Shown here: in pieces, positions 17,903 to 27,606 of the stretch | Numbering within the stretch: the stretch's first letter is position 1 | Layout: the number at the start of each line of letters is the position of its first letter | Source: Gillisia sp. Hel1_33_143 | GTDB taxonomy: Bacteria; Bacteroidota; Bacteroidia; Flavobacteriales; Flavobacteriaceae | Reading direction: 5' to 3' | Assembly: GCF_900104765.1 (NCBI RefSeq) | Contig: NZ_LT629737.1 | Span: 2,294,001-2,358,000, forward strand | DNA length: 64,000 nt | Position numbers and translations under genes: made by a program | The notes under the pieces: generated by a model | Database searches by the model: none | The model's input: only the letters and a program-made list of their open reading frames with translations | What the model was told of the DNA's origin: nothing

Positions 17903-20035
17903 TTAGTATAAAGATTTTATCGCTTTTAGCTTCTCTTTCCAGATCTTAAGATCTTCTTTATGATTTTCTATATTCTTAAGAACTTCTTTCACTAGAGGAT
18001 TATCATCCTTCACATTAGAGAAAAATTGAAGATTGTTCTCCAACTGCCTAATTTCAGCTTTGGTCTCTTCCACTTTCTTACTCAAGAAATAATGCTCATT
18101 TCTAAGTTTTTTATCATCATCTGCATCATTTAAGGCTTGAATCTTATTCTCGTATTTCATCATCTCAGCCTTAGTGTTGCTCACATCCAGCTTAGAGAAT
18201 AATTGGTCTAGAAGTTTGTTGAACTTTCCTTCAATAAAACGTTTATTAAATGGTACTCTTCCAATATTTTTCCAGTCTTCTATCGCAGTTTTAATCTTTG
18301 GAAGATCTGTTTTTTTGTCTCCAGAGAATTCAAAAGATTTTAAAGAGTCTAGCATTTCTTTTTTCTCATCGAAAGCCTTCATTTCTTCTGCATTCTCTTC
18401 ATTGCTATTCTCGTGCATTCTATTAAAGTAATGATTGCAAGCTGCTTTAAATTGCTTCCATACTTTATCACTGTCTTTTCTAGGAACATGACCCACTTTT
18501 TTCCAGTCTGCCTGGATCTTTTTCATGAGTGGAGTAGTGGCTTTAAAATCTTCGTTATCTTTATTGTCTTCAGCAATTTTAATAAGCTCTTTCTTACGTT
18601 CAAGGTTATCATATTGCTCTTTCTTCAAACCTTTGTAGTAAGCATTTTTATTACGGTTGAATTGTCTTACGTTAGATTTGAATTCACTCCAGGTAGCTTC
18701 ATTCTTCTCACGTGGCACTTTTCCTGCCTTAAAGAATTGTTCTCTTAGCGTCTCTAATTCTTTAATTTGCTGTTGCCATTGATTGTGAGAGGTATATTTT
18801 CCTTCAGATAGTGACTTTATCTTGGTTATGATCTCTTGCTTAATCTCAAGATTCTTCTCATAGTTCTTTTCTAAATCATCATAATAAGATTGTCTAAGAT
18901 CGTGGATCTTTTTAGTAGCTTCGCTAAACTTATTCCAGATGTCATCTCTATATTCTTTAGCTACAGGTCCCAATTCTTCCTTCCACATTTTATGCAACAT
19001 CTGCAGTTCTCTAAACGCTCTGCTAGTGTCTTTCTCCTGAGTTAGTTCTTCTGCTCTATCTATGATCTTTAATTTCTGCTCTAAATTATGCTTGAAATCT
19101 AGATCTCTAAAATCTCTGTTCAAATGAAGGAAATCATAGAAATTCTCTACATGATGATGATACGTGTTCCAAACCGTATTGTATTTATCTCGCGGAATAG
19201 ATCCTGCAGTTCTCCATCTGTCTTGTAGCTCCTTAAAATGCTTATAGGTGGTATTAATATTTTCTTCAACATCCAACAAGCCTTTTAATTCTTCAACGAT
19301 CTCAAGTCGCTTATTTAAGTTCTTATTTAGATCTTGCTTTAGCTGTTGATAGTAATTATTTCTTTTCTCTTTATAGTCGAAATAAACAGAGTTGAATTGT
19401 TTTTTGATGGGAGTAGAGTAGTGGAAGTCTATAATATTACCTCCTTCTGCTAAGAAATCTTCTTTCTTTTCCTCAACCTCTTCATCAAATTTAGCATTGA
19501 ATTCAGATTTTATCTCTTCAACGTGTTCTTTAATGGCTTGCACTTTTTGAGTGCTTACCAAATGTTCAAATTCTTTTACAAGCTCTTCTTTAGACATTGC
19601 ATGGTAATCCTTCTTCTCTATACTATGTCTTTCAGAGGTAGTTTCATCTTCGCTATCTTCTGCCACAGTATCTTCAAACTCCGTCTGTATATCTTTTTTT
19701 TCTGATGATTGTGCTAGTTCTTCCTCATCTTCATCTTCATCTTCCAATTGAGCACTAGAGGTAGCAGCCATCTTTTCTTCTGTATCTTTGGTGGCTTGAG
19801 ATGAGGAAACTTCACTTTCATCTATCATGGCCTTTTCCAAATGATCTTTATCTTTATTTTCTGCAGCGTTTTGAGACTCAGTTACTCCAGAATTATTTTT
19901 ATTTTCAGAATTGTCTTTCTCTTGGCTCGCAGATCCTAATACAAATTCTTTATTTGTATCTGAATTTCCATCAGAATTTGTAGCATCTTCGTTGTGGAGA
20001 TCTTTCTTCATGTTTTCGTTTTCTTGCTGAGACAT
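17903..20035 (-). CDS. DUF349 repeat protein, large acidic/coiled-coil
   Basis: 710 residues. The first 150 are low-complexity, rich in Glu, Asp, Ser, Asn and Lys. The rest is a chain of DUF349 helical repeats, each with a W-x-x-(A/V)G-x-(V/I)PR(D/E)K pattern (RWRTAGSIPRDKYNTVW, QFFKAGKVPREKNEATW, DWKKVGHVPRKDSDKVW and others). It is predicted soluble, with long coiled coils. Function unknown; E. coli YicC-like roles do not apply. An upstream in-frame TTG at 20044 is rejected in favour of the ATG at 20035. 115 bp separate it from aroE. Confidence 0.85.
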   Translation of the reverse strand: MSQQENENMKKDLHNEDATNSDGNSDTNKEFVLGSASQEKDNSENKNNSGVTESQNAAENKDKDHLEKAMIDESEVSSSQATKDTEEKMAATSSAQLEDEDEDEEELAQSSEKKDIQTEFEDTVAEDSEDETTSERHSIEKKDYHAMSKEELVKEFEHLVSTQKVQAIKEHVEEIKSEFNAKFDEEVEEKKEDFLAEGGNIIDFHYSTPIKKQFNSVYFDYKEKRNNYYQQLKQDLNKNLNKRLEIVEELKGLLDVEENINTTYKHFKELQDRWRTAGSIPRDKYNTVWNTYHHHVENFYDFLHLNRDFRDLDFKHNLEQKLKIIDRAEELTQEKDTSRAFRELQMLHKMWKEELGPVAKEYRDDIWNKFSEATKKIHDLRQSYYDDLEKNYEKNLEIKQEIITKIKSLSEGKYTSHNQWQQQIKELETLREQFFKAGKVPREKNEATWSEFKSNVRQFNRNKNAYYKGLKKEQYDNLERKKELIKIAEDNKDNEDFKATTPLMKKIQADWKKVGHVPRKDSDKVWKQFKAACNHYFNRMHENSNEENAEEMKAFDEKKEMLDSLKSFEFSGDKKTDLPKIKTAIEDWKNIGRVPFNKRFIEGKFNKLLDQLFSKLDVSNTKAEMMKYENKIQALNDADDDKKLRNEHYFLSKKVEETKAEIRQLENNLQFFSNVKDDNPLVKEVLKNIENHKEDLKIWKEKLKAIKSLY

Positions 20036-20149
20036 ATCTTTCAATGTTAGGGTTCGTGAATAACTAATTAGCCTGAAAGATACTAACTACACTAAAACCA
20101 ACCAAGATTTTACGGCAATTTATGATTGTTACTACTGTGATGCTTACAA

Positions 20150-20881
20150 TTATTTATTCCAGATCTCCCAGGCTTTTTCTGCCTGTAGCTCCAACATTTT
20201 TTCACCATTAATTACCTGTCCGTTTGCATTCATGGTTAATTTCATCAACTTAGTGATTTTGGGATTGTAAATAAGATCGTAAAGGAGATGATTTGGAGTT
20301 AAAAATTCTACGGGAATTGGAGGGTAGGCATCCACATCAGGAAAAGTTCCTAATGGCGTACAATTTATTATTAGAAGGTGATCTGCGAGTACTTCTTTAT
20401 TGAGATCGGAATAGGTTATTTCTCCATCTATAGCACTCCTGGATACAGATGTATGAGCTATATTTAATTTCTGAAGGGTATACGCAATAGCTTTAGATGC
20501 TCCACCAGTACCTAAAATTAATGCCTTTTTGTGGTGATCTTTTAAATGTGGACGTAAGGATTCTTGAAAACCATAATAATCTGTATTATAACCGGTAAGC
20601 GCTCCTTTGTTGTCTAGCTTGATCGTGTTAACCGCTCCAATCTCTTTGGCTATGGGATCTAAATTAGTTAAAAAGGGAATTATTTGTTCCTTATATGGAA
20701 TAGTCACATTAAGACCTCCAAGATTCGGGGTCTCTTTAAGTACGCTATAGAGCTGATCTATATTTTGAAGATCAAAATTCACATACTCTGCATCTATCTT
20801 AAGTTGACTGAATTTATCAGAAAAATAAGACCGAGAGAACGAATATGATATATTTTTACCTATTAAACCGTAGGTTTTCAT
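20150..20881 (-). CDS. aroE: Shikimate dehydrogenase
   Basis: 243 residues, short for the family but complete. It reduces 3-dehydroshikimate to shikimate with NADPH. Substrate residues S14 and S16 (SYSFS), catalytic K64 in NVTIPYK and D101 in YNTDYYGF are present, as is the NADP loop GTGGASKA. The ATG overlaps the TGA of the preceding DUF368 gene (ATGA), so it is translationally coupled to a membrane transporter gene rather than to other aromatic-pathway genes. Confidence 0.93.
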   Translation of the reverse strand: MKTYGLIGKNISYSFSRSYFSDKFSQLKIDAEYVNFDLQNIDQLYSVLKETPNLGGLNVTIPYKEQIIPFLTNLDPIAKEIGAVNTIKLDNKGALTGYNTDYYGFQESLRPHLKDHHKKALILGTGGASKAIAYTLQKLNIAHTSVSRSAIDGEITYSDLNKEVLADHLLIINCTPLGTFPDVDAYPPIPVEFLTPNHLLYDLIYNPKITKLMKLTMNANGQVINGEKMLELQAEKAWEIWNK

Positions 20882-21897
20882 TTTAGAGAATTTCTTTGTT
20901 CATACCAAGCCAGGCCTAAGACTATAAATATCCCAATGAATACGCATAGTACAGCCAGATATGTTGCTGGATCACTAAAACTAGGAAAGTATCTATCGTA
21001 ATTGTCTATTATATAATTTCCATGCCTGTCTACTAAAAATTTTCCTTCAGCATTTATCTTAAAGATCTTTTCTTTCCAAGGCCAAACTACTCCTAGAGAA
21101 CCAGTAATAAAACCAATAATAACTGAATACGTCTCTTTTTTATATTTTTTAAGCACATATCCCAAAAGGTGTGATAATGATACCAATCCTGCTAAAGAGC
21201 CTAAAGAGAACATTGCTAAAACTTGAAGTAATCTTATTCTTTCAGAATTATGAATAAATGAAAAATCCAAGAATACAAGATCTGTCATTGTATCAAATAA
21301 GGCATTTACAGAATCTATTAGAAGAAGTACATAGTTTCCAAAAAGCATCAGTATAAAGGAGCCAGAGAGCCCGGGCAGTGTCATTCCGCTAACACCTACT
21401 ATCCCGCAAAAGAAAACGAAGAATAAATTATCATTTTCTTTAGCTGGTTCTAAGAAACTAATGGCTACTCCAGCAATAATTCCGGCAATTACGAAAAGAA
21501 CAGATCTTTTAGACCAGTGATCAAAATCTTTGCTAATGTAGTAGACCGAGCCTATGATCATTCCGAAAAAAGCAGCCCACACATAAATTTCATAATGAAT
21601 AATAAGATAATCAAGCAGTTTTGAAATGCTGAAATAACTTATGATCATCCCTAATATCAAGAGACTTAGAAATCTTCCATTAATATAGCTATACAGGCTT
21701 CTAAACCTGCCGCCTAACAGCAGCTTAAACGCTTTTAAATTTATCTTTTGAAGGGAGTAGATGAATTCTTCGTAGAAACCCGCAACAAATGCAACAACAC
21801 CTCCAGATACACCGGGCACTTTATTGGCAGCACCCATTGCAAGACCTTTTAATACTAATAAGATCTTATCACTAAAGGTTCTCGTTTGTTGAAGCAT
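20878..21897 (-). CDS. DUF368 membrane protein, second of a tandem pair (polyprenyl-phosphate translocase family)
   Basis: A 339-residue polytopic membrane protein with the two DUF368 signatures. One is an N-terminal AMGAANKVPGVSGG and the other an internal LPGLSGSFILMLFG. They sit on related halves of the protein. DUF368 members (PopT) have been shown in other bacteria to return undecaprenyl phosphate across the cytoplasmic membrane. Compared with its upstream neighbour, the first motif reads AANKVPG instead of AADVVPG. The gene overlaps its paralogue by 26 bp and aroE by 4 bp. Confidence 0.88.
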   Translation of the reverse strand: MLQQTRTFSDKILLVLKGLAMGAANKVPGVSGGVVAFVAGFYEEFIYSLQKINLKAFKLLLGGRFRSLYSYINGRFLSLLILGMIISYFSISKLLDYLIIHYEIYVWAAFFGMIIGSVYYISKDFDHWSKRSVLFVIAGIIAGVAISFLEPAKENDNLFFVFFCGIVGVSGMTLPGLSGSFILMLFGNYVLLLIDSVNALFDTMTDLVFLDFSFIHNSERIRLLQVLAMFSLGSLAGLVSLSHLLGYVLKKYKKETYSVIIGFITGSLGVVWPWKEKIFKINAEGKFLVDRHGNYIIDNYDRYFPSFSDPATYLAVLCVFIGIFIVLGLAWYEQRNSLK

Positions 21898-22822
21898 CTT
21901 CGGTTATTGGTTTTTGGGTCGCAATTCGTTCTAGGAAAAGTATTAATAAAAATCCAACAATCATCAAAATAATAGCTGCTAAAAGATGAGGATCTCCGTC
22001 AAAGTTAGACGGAAGCACAGATATTTCTTTAATAACAACTATTTTCTCTCCATACTTAGCAGTCTCCAAAACCTCTTTCCAAGGCCATATCTTGTTTAAA
22101 GATCCTGCTATAAAACCTGTTAATACTGCTAAAGTAATATTGCTGTAGTTATTGAAAAGCCATTTTAAGATTCTTGAAAAAGAAAGTAATCCGAAAACAG
22201 CGCCCACCGCTACAATAGCTAATGTCTTAAAATCTAAATTCTGTGCAGCTTCTGTGATGGTCTTATAGGCTCCTAATAACACCAGAATGAATGCGCCAGA
22301 AATCCCGGGAAGGATCATAGCACAAACTGCCAAAGCACCTGCTAAAAATAAGAACCAGTTATTACTTTGAACATTTAATGGAGGTAAGGAGCTAATGTAT
22401 AAAGCCAACGCCGCGCCAATAATTAGCGCCAATACAATTTTAAAATTCCATTTAGGGATTTGCTTGGCTACAAACCAAACACTGGCAACTATAAGCCCAA
22501 AGAAGAAAGACCATACCATTACCGGATGATTATCCAATAAATAATTGGTAAGTCTCATTAAGGTTAAAATACTAATTAGGATCCCGGTAAGTAGCGCTAA
22601 TAAAAATGAGCCATTAGCTTTACGCCACATGGCCTTTGTTCCACTTTCTCTCCAAACTTGAATAAGAGAGAAATCTATACCGCTAATAGTATTTATTAAT
22701 TCTTGATAGATTCCCGTTATGAATGCGATTGTTCCTCCGGAAACTCCCGGTACCACATCTGCGGCACCCATTGCCATTCCTTTTAAGGTAATTGTAAAGT
22801 ACTCCTTTAAACTTCGCTGCAT
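21872..22822 (-). CDS. DUF368 membrane protein, first of a tandem pair (polyprenyl-phosphate translocase family)
   Basis: 316 residues starting MQRSLKEYFTITLKG, with about nine membrane spans. Signatures are AMGAADVVPGVSGGT near the N-terminus and MILPGISGAFILVLLG in the middle, the canonical DUF368 pair. The probable role is recycling of the C55-phosphate carrier for peptidoglycan and surface glycans. A TTG at 22849 extends the frame but overlaps a perfect promoter box (22847-22854), so it is upstream of transcription. 41 bp after the TPR gene. The same protein fold occurs again in the next gene. Confidence 0.9.
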   Translation of the reverse strand: MQRSLKEYFTITLKGMAMGAADVVPGVSGGTIAFITGIYQELINTISGIDFSLIQVWRESGTKAMWRKANGSFLLALLTGILISILTLMRLTNYLLDNHPVMVWSFFFGLIVASVWFVAKQIPKWNFKIVLALIIGAALALYISSLPPLNVQSNNWFLFLAGALAVCAMILPGISGAFILVLLGAYKTITEAAQNLDFKTLAIVAVGAVFGLLSFSRILKWLFNNYSNITLAVLTGFIAGSLNKIWPWKEVLETAKYGEKIVVIKEISVLPSNFDGDPHLLAAIILMIVGFLLILFLERIATQKPITEDASTNENL

Positions 22823-22846
22823 ATCTGAAATTAATATAGTTTCCGC

Positions 22847-22854
22847 CAAATATA
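22847..22854 (-). promoter_or_regulatory. Bacteroidota -7 promoter box
   Basis: TATATTTG on the minus strand, 25 bases before the DUF368 ATG at 22822. Gives the DUF368-DUF368-aroE run a promoter separate from the TPR gene. Confidence 0.6.
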
Positions 22855-22863
22855 ATTAAAATA

Positions 22864-24261
22864 TCAGGAGGCTTTCAGATAAGAATTGATCATTTCTTTT
22901 ATGCTCTTTCTGCTAAAGATGGCAGGGAAAAGTTCTTCGATAATTATATAGTATTCCGTATCTATCTTTAATCCATTATTTAGATGAAAGTATCCTTTAT
23001 CACCTTCATTGAGACTAAAATATAAACCTGCTAACCTAAATTCAATTTCCGCAGTTTCAGGATAGAACTCTAAGGCTTGAATTAAATTTTGAACTGCAGT
23101 TTCATATTCTCCAAGATTTATTAAAATATCACACCTTCTAATCCATGTCTCTAATTCATAATTACCAAGATCGATAGTTTTTTGATAACCTTTCTCAGCT
23201 TCTTCGAAGTAGCTCAACTTACTATTGATCTTTGCATAACGTTTCCAATAAAGAACATTCTCCTCATCTATACCAATAGCTTTATTTATAAAATACAAGG
23301 CTTTTTGATAATTCCCTTTTTTAAAATAAAAATCTGTAATTGCAATCCATCCTTTATCTAATAAAGGATCTTCCTTAACAGTTTTTGAATAATGTTCTAG
23401 CGCTAATTCTTCCAAGCCTAGCTTTTCGAAACACTTTCCTATTCTTAAATATGCAAATGAAGTAGGATCATCCAGATCTAAAGTGATCTTATAGTTTTCT
23501 ATAGCTTCGTTATAACGACCTAATTTTTCCAGAACTTTCCCCTTTTCAAGATAAGCTCCAATAAAATGCTCATCGCTAATAATAGCAAAGTCAAAAGCGT
23601 TCAAAGCTTTTTCAAACTGTTTTAGATCAAAATATTGTTTTCCAATTTGATGCCATGCTACCTCACAATATGGGTTTTTATTTAAGAACATATTGAGGTA
23701 ATCTATAGCTTCGTTCTTTTGTTCTAGAAAATCAAAACAATACATGATATTATAAAGAGCAGAATAATCTTCATCATCTGCCTCCAGACATTTCATAAAA
23801 CTAAGCTTTGCATTCTCAAAATCTTCCAAAAACAGGTATTCCATTCCTAAAAGGGAGTAAACATCAGCCTCATCCATGGTGATCTCTAAAGCAGCTTCCA
23901 ACATTTGAATTGCTTTTTGGTGATCATCTCTCTTTGAGAAAATATTTGCTTTTTGAATATAGATCTCTTCATTAGAAGACTCCAGATCATGTAGCTCATT
24001 TAAAAGCCCATCTGCAAGATCTAATTTATCTTCAAATACCAAAATTTCTACTTTGTAAAGTTTCAAATTGGTAGACGTAGGGTGCTGCGTCAAACCTAGT
24101 TTAACGGCTTTCTTAGCCAAAGCTATTTTGCCATTCTCTAGATAATGATTTATGATATCCTCAAATTCTTCTGAATCAAAAAACAACACATCGTTTGTTT
24201 TTAACATAGATTCAAAACGGGTAAGTGAGAAATTGTTTTCTTCGTTATGACTTAATTGCAT
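22864..24261 (-). CDS. Tetratricopeptide repeat protein
   Basis: 465 residues of about a dozen TPR-like repeats, for example NEEIYIQKANIFSKRDDHQK and KGWIAITDFYFKKGNYQK, and no signal peptide or membrane span. Likely a soluble cytoplasmic scaffold; partner unknown. The beginning (MQLSHNEENNFSLTRFESML) matches the flavobacterial family that commonly sits beside aroE/DUF368. Starts at ATG 24261. Confidence 0.85.
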   Translation of the reverse strand: MQLSHNEENNFSLTRFESMLKTNDVLFFDSEEFEDIINHYLENGKIALAKKAVKLGLTQHPTSTNLKLYKVEILVFEDKLDLADGLLNELHDLESSNEEIYIQKANIFSKRDDHQKAIQMLEAALEITMDEADVYSLLGMEYLFLEDFENAKLSFMKCLEADDEDYSALYNIMYCFDFLEQKNEAIDYLNMFLNKNPYCEVAWHQIGKQYFDLKQFEKALNAFDFAIISDEHFIGAYLEKGKVLEKLGRYNEAIENYKITLDLDDPTSFAYLRIGKCFEKLGLEELALEHYSKTVKEDPLLDKGWIAITDFYFKKGNYQKALYFINKAIGIDEENVLYWKRYAKINSKLSYFEEAEKGYQKTIDLGNYELETWIRRCDILINLGEYETAVQNLIQALEFYPETAEIEFRLAGLYFSLNEGDKGYFHLNNGLKIDTEYYIIIEELFPAIFSRKSIKEMINSYLKAS

Positions 24262-24366
24262 ACACTGGGGATTACGATATTTCTACAGTATTAAAGTTAA
24301 CCATGTTAACTTATAAAGCCGGTAGTACTTTATATTGTTTTTAACAAAGTAATTAACAAGCCAAGC

Positions 24367-25548
24367 TTATTGATTTATATCATTGAGAACGTCAATAATA
24401 ATGCCACATCCTTCTTTAATTTCATCAATAGATATAGTAAGCGGAGGAGTAATTCTAACGGCTCTTTTTTCAAATAATAACCAAAATGAAATAAGTCCTT
24501 TTTCTTGACATTTTAAAATAACTTCTGTAGCAATATCCTCGGAAGGAGTGATAGCAGCGAGCATTAATCCCTTTCCTCTTATTTCTGATATTAATGGATG
24601 TACTAAAAGAGATCTTATAAGTTCCTCCTTTATTAGCGTCTCTGCCATAAGGTCTGATTCTGTGATCTCTTGCAATGTTGCTAGTGCTGCTGCTGCAATT
24701 AAAGCATTACCTCCAAAAGTGGTTATATGTCCTAATTTAGGATTTTCGCTTAGTAGATCCATCACTTCTTCAGACGCTGTAAATGCTCCAATTGGGAGTC
24801 CGCCGCCCATTCCTTTTCCTGTAACCAGAATATCCGGTACCATTCCAAAATGTTGAAATCCAAATAACTTCCCTGTTCTTCCAAATCCGGGTTGAATTTC
24901 ATCTAAGATTAAAAGAGCACCAACTTCCTGGCAACGCTCCTTCACTTTTTTAAGATAATCATTCTTAGGTAAAATAAATCCTGCACCACCTTGAATGGTC
25001 TCTAAAATGACAGCTGCTGTCTTAGACGTTATTTTATTAAGATCATTACTATTATTAAATTGCATAAAAGAAACATCACCAATTAAAGGTCTAAAAGGCT
25101 TTACTCGTTCTTCAAAATCCATAAGACTTAAAGACCCCATAGTATTTCCATGATATGCAGATTTGGCTGCTAATATCTGCGTTCTACCTGTTGCTCTTCT
25201 GGCTAATTTTAGTGCGCCTTCTATGGCCTCGGTTCCAGAATTGGTTAAATAGGTTTTACTAAGCGTAGGAGGCAGGTGAGATGCTAATAATTTAGAAAAT
25301 GCTACCGCAGGCCCTTGGGCATATTCTCCATAAACCATTACGTGTAAGTAAGATTCTGCCTGAGTTTTTATGGCATTTACAACTCTGGGATGACAATGTC
25401 CTAAGCTACAAGCAGATACTCCTGCTACAAAATCTAAGTATTTATCTCCTTGTTTGGAAAAAATATAGCTGCCTTTGGCGTGATCTACTTCCATTCCCAA
25501 AGGGTGGGGAGTAGTTTGAGCTTGGAACTTTAAAAAATCTTCTTTCAA
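24367..25548 (-). CDS. Class III PLP-dependent aminotransferase (acetylornithine/GABA aminotransferase-like)
   Basis: 393 residues, fold type I. The PLP-binding residues are Lys K245 in LVTGKGMGGG and Asp D216 in LILDEIQPGFGRTG. SGTEAIEGALKLARRATG is the phosphate-binding region. It is closest in layout to acetylornithine and 4-aminobutyrate aminotransferases, but the substrate is not readable, and no arginine-pathway genes are near. The start is TTG at 25548, embedded in the upstream TGA (TTGA); the next ATG is 18 codons in and would remove conserved residues (FLKFQAQT). Translation is therefore coupled to the OstA-like gene. Confidence 0.88.
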   Translation of the reverse strand: MKEDFLKFQAQTTPHPLGMEVDHAKGSYIFSKQGDKYLDFVAGVSACSLGHCHPRVVNAIKTQAESYLHVMVYGEYAQGPAVAFSKLLASHLPPTLSKTYLTNSGTEAIEGALKLARRATGRTQILAAKSAYHGNTMGSLSLMDFEERVKPFRPLIGDVSFMQFNNSNDLNKITSKTAAVILETIQGGAGFILPKNDYLKKVKERCQEVGALLILDEIQPGFGRTGKLFGFQHFGMVPDILVTGKGMGGGLPIGAFTASEEVMDLLSENPKLGHITTFGGNALIAAAALATLQEITESDLMAETLIKEELIRSLLVHPLISEIRGKGLMLAAITPSEDIATEVILKCQEKGLISFWLLFEKRAVRITPPLTISIDEIKEGCGIIIDVLNDINQ

Positions 25549-27323
25549 TTAACGGATGCTTTTGTTTTATTTTCTTTTTCTTTCAATTCTGGTGTAGCTT
25601 TCGGCTTGAATTGCTGTTGAATAGAGTCTGATCTTTCATCTTTAAGATCTGTAGGCTTCAATCTGGAATTTTCATTTAATAGAGGTTCCTTGCGTTTACT
25701 ATCATCAAAGAATTCTTCTTGACTCTCAGGTAGTTCAATACCTTTAATCTTAGTTAACGTAGGTTCTGGCTGACCGGCAAAAAGATCTGCTTTGCTTAGT
25801 AGTCTTTCTTCTCCTCTCCAATTAAATCCTGTAAGCTTTCTTACATTTTCCGGAAATTCATCTTCAGGATTTAAATTACCCTCTACTTGTTTATAGTAAT
25901 AGATATCTTCAATTTTATTCTTTTCAAAAAGAATTTTTATAGAGCTCGATAGTGTTTTATTGATACCTAGAAGTTCACTTTCATCATTTCTGCTATAAAA
26001 TATGGTTTCGGTATTCTTTATTATATCAACCTGATAAAGCTCATTATCTACAAATAAACCAGTAAGCTCTTTGCCCTTAAGCTGATTATATCCTTCAATA
26101 CTATCTTTCTGTATCATAAAAGCGTTATTAAAAACTCTTATAGAATCTAGTTTTTCTGTTTTTGGATTGCTTTGAAGGTGAATAGTGTCTCCGGTAATTT
26201 GATTATCGCCAGACCATACCACAGGACTTCTTTTAATACTAACAGAAGTAACAGGACCCTTATTAATATTGATCAATTTTGTGAGTCCACTTTTTTGATT
26301 GATATAAATAGAGTCACTTTTGCCGCTCATATCACTCTTAAACATTCTAACATCATAATAACCTTTAATAATTCTATTTTCAGGTTTTCCCATCACCATT
26401 AAAGTATCACTATGTACAAATATAGAATCTTGATCTTGTACGGTTGCCGCTACAGCTCTTTTGGTAATAAATACTGAATCTTTCTCTCTATAGACTTCAG
26501 CATAATGACCTGTAATGAGACTGTGATTTAATGTATCTATAACTTTAATATTGTTGGTTCCAGATGCAAAACTATTCTTCCTGTTAAAATATAGACTGTC
26601 ACCTTTCAAGATTCTATTGTCATAATCTATCCGTGAATTTTTTACAAAGTAACCATTGTCTAAACGTGTATTGTAAAATCCACGTTCACAGTAAACCGTA
26701 CTTGTTTTACTCTCTATGGTGGTTGGCCCATATAAATAAGCATATCCATTCTCTGAGTAAAAATCTAATTGATCTGAATTTATAACATATTCTGGGTTCG
26801 TAACGGTTACTTTAGATAGAAATGAATATTTATCTTCATCCATATAATATCTTCCAACCTTACTAGTTAGAACACTCGCGGTATCTCTTATAGTACCACC
26901 ACTTCTATAATAAGCCTGTTGTTTAATTCTATCAAAGAATAAAGTATCTGTCTCTAAAGAGGTTTGAGGTCTGGTCATTTTCACTTTTCCACTGGCAAAA
27001 GCAAACTTCGTGGTACCATTGTACTCAGCGTAATTACTTTGCATAGTCACAGTATCTCCTTGTTGCATTCTTACATTACCGTAAGCTTTAAAGAAATTCG
27101 CCTGATCATAATGTATTGCCTGGTCACACCAAATTTCTATTCCTTCGTGAATAAAATGTACCTGATTCTCCACTTTACTTAAAATGATCGCTCCAGGGTA
27201 CTTGTTTTCATCCTTTAGAGTTCGATCACTGGTATAATCAATCTTTTTGGTCTGAGCTATAATAGGTTTTGAAGTCAGCAGAAAACCTATAATGAACATG
27301 AAATAAATAAATACATTTTTCAA
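25545..27323 (-). CDS. OstA/LptA-like LPS-transport protein
   Basis: 592 residues with an N-terminal signal peptide (MKNVFIYFMFIIGFLLTSKPIIAQ). The body is beta-rich and OstA-like (IWCDQAIHYDQANFFKAYGN, VTMQSNYAEYNGTTKFAFAS), the periplasmic LPS-bridge fold seen in LptA and the LptD N-domain. The C-terminal 60 residues are charged and low in structure. It is much longer than E. coli LptA (about 185), which is usual for Bacteroidota. The start is TTG at 27323, 13 bases after the predicted transcription start. An ATG 24 bases in would remove the signal peptide's only N-region lysine (MKN). Confidence 0.85.
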   Translation of the reverse strand: MKNVFIYFMFIIGFLLTSKPIIAQTKKIDYTSDRTLKDENKYPGAIILSKVENQVHFIHEGIEIWCDQAIHYDQANFFKAYGNVRMQQGDTVTMQSNYAEYNGTTKFAFASGKVKMTRPQTSLETDTLFFDRIKQQAYYRSGGTIRDTASVLTSKVGRYYMDEDKYSFLSKVTVTNPEYVINSDQLDFYSENGYAYLYGPTTIESKTSTVYCERGFYNTRLDNGYFVKNSRIDYDNRILKGDSLYFNRKNSFASGTNNIKVIDTLNHSLITGHYAEVYREKDSVFITKRAVAATVQDQDSIFVHSDTLMVMGKPENRIIKGYYDVRMFKSDMSGKSDSIYINQKSGLTKLININKGPVTSVSIKRSPVVWSGDNQITGDTIHLQSNPKTEKLDSIRVFNNAFMIQKDSIEGYNQLKGKELTGLFVDNELYQVDIIKNTETIFYSRNDESELLGINKTLSSSIKILFEKNKIEDIYYYKQVEGNLNPEDEFPENVRKLTGFNWRGEERLLSKADLFAGQPEPTLTKIKGIELPESQEEFFDDSKRKEPLLNENSRLKPTDLKDERSDSIQQQFKPKATPELKEKENKTKASVN

Positions 27324-27341
27324 GAGCAGAATTATTTAGAT

Positions 27342-27349
27342 CAAAAGTA
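27342..27349 (-). promoter_or_regulatory. Bacteroidota -7 promoter box
   Basis: TACTTTTG on the minus strand, 18 bases before the OstA TTG start. Perfect TAnnTTTG. Confidence 0.6.
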
Positions 27350-27606
27350 AATAAAAGGCGAAAAAGAAGGTGGTATTAAGCAGAAAATTATACGAAACTA
27401 AGATTAAATTTATTTGAGAAAAAATCTACAAAAAGCGAAAAAATAGAGATAGCGAGTGAGACGAGCGCTAAACAATATAAAATAGTTTGTTAAAATTAGC
27501 ATATATTAAGATTTTTAGAATCTTTTTAGCAAAATATTAACCACTTCAAAAAAACCAAATATGAAATCCCTACGTAAGTTTACCTGTAATCTAGAAAAAC
27601 ACAATT

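Noticed and set aside
18174-18748. Plus-strand open frames (85 and 111 codons) inside the DUF349 gene
   Set aside because: They are antisense to a clear repeat protein, have no family resemblance and no promoter or spacing of their own.
24548-24856. Plus-strand 102-codon frame inside the aminotransferase gene
   Set aside because: Antisense shadow of the PLP domain; the real coding signal is on the minus strand.
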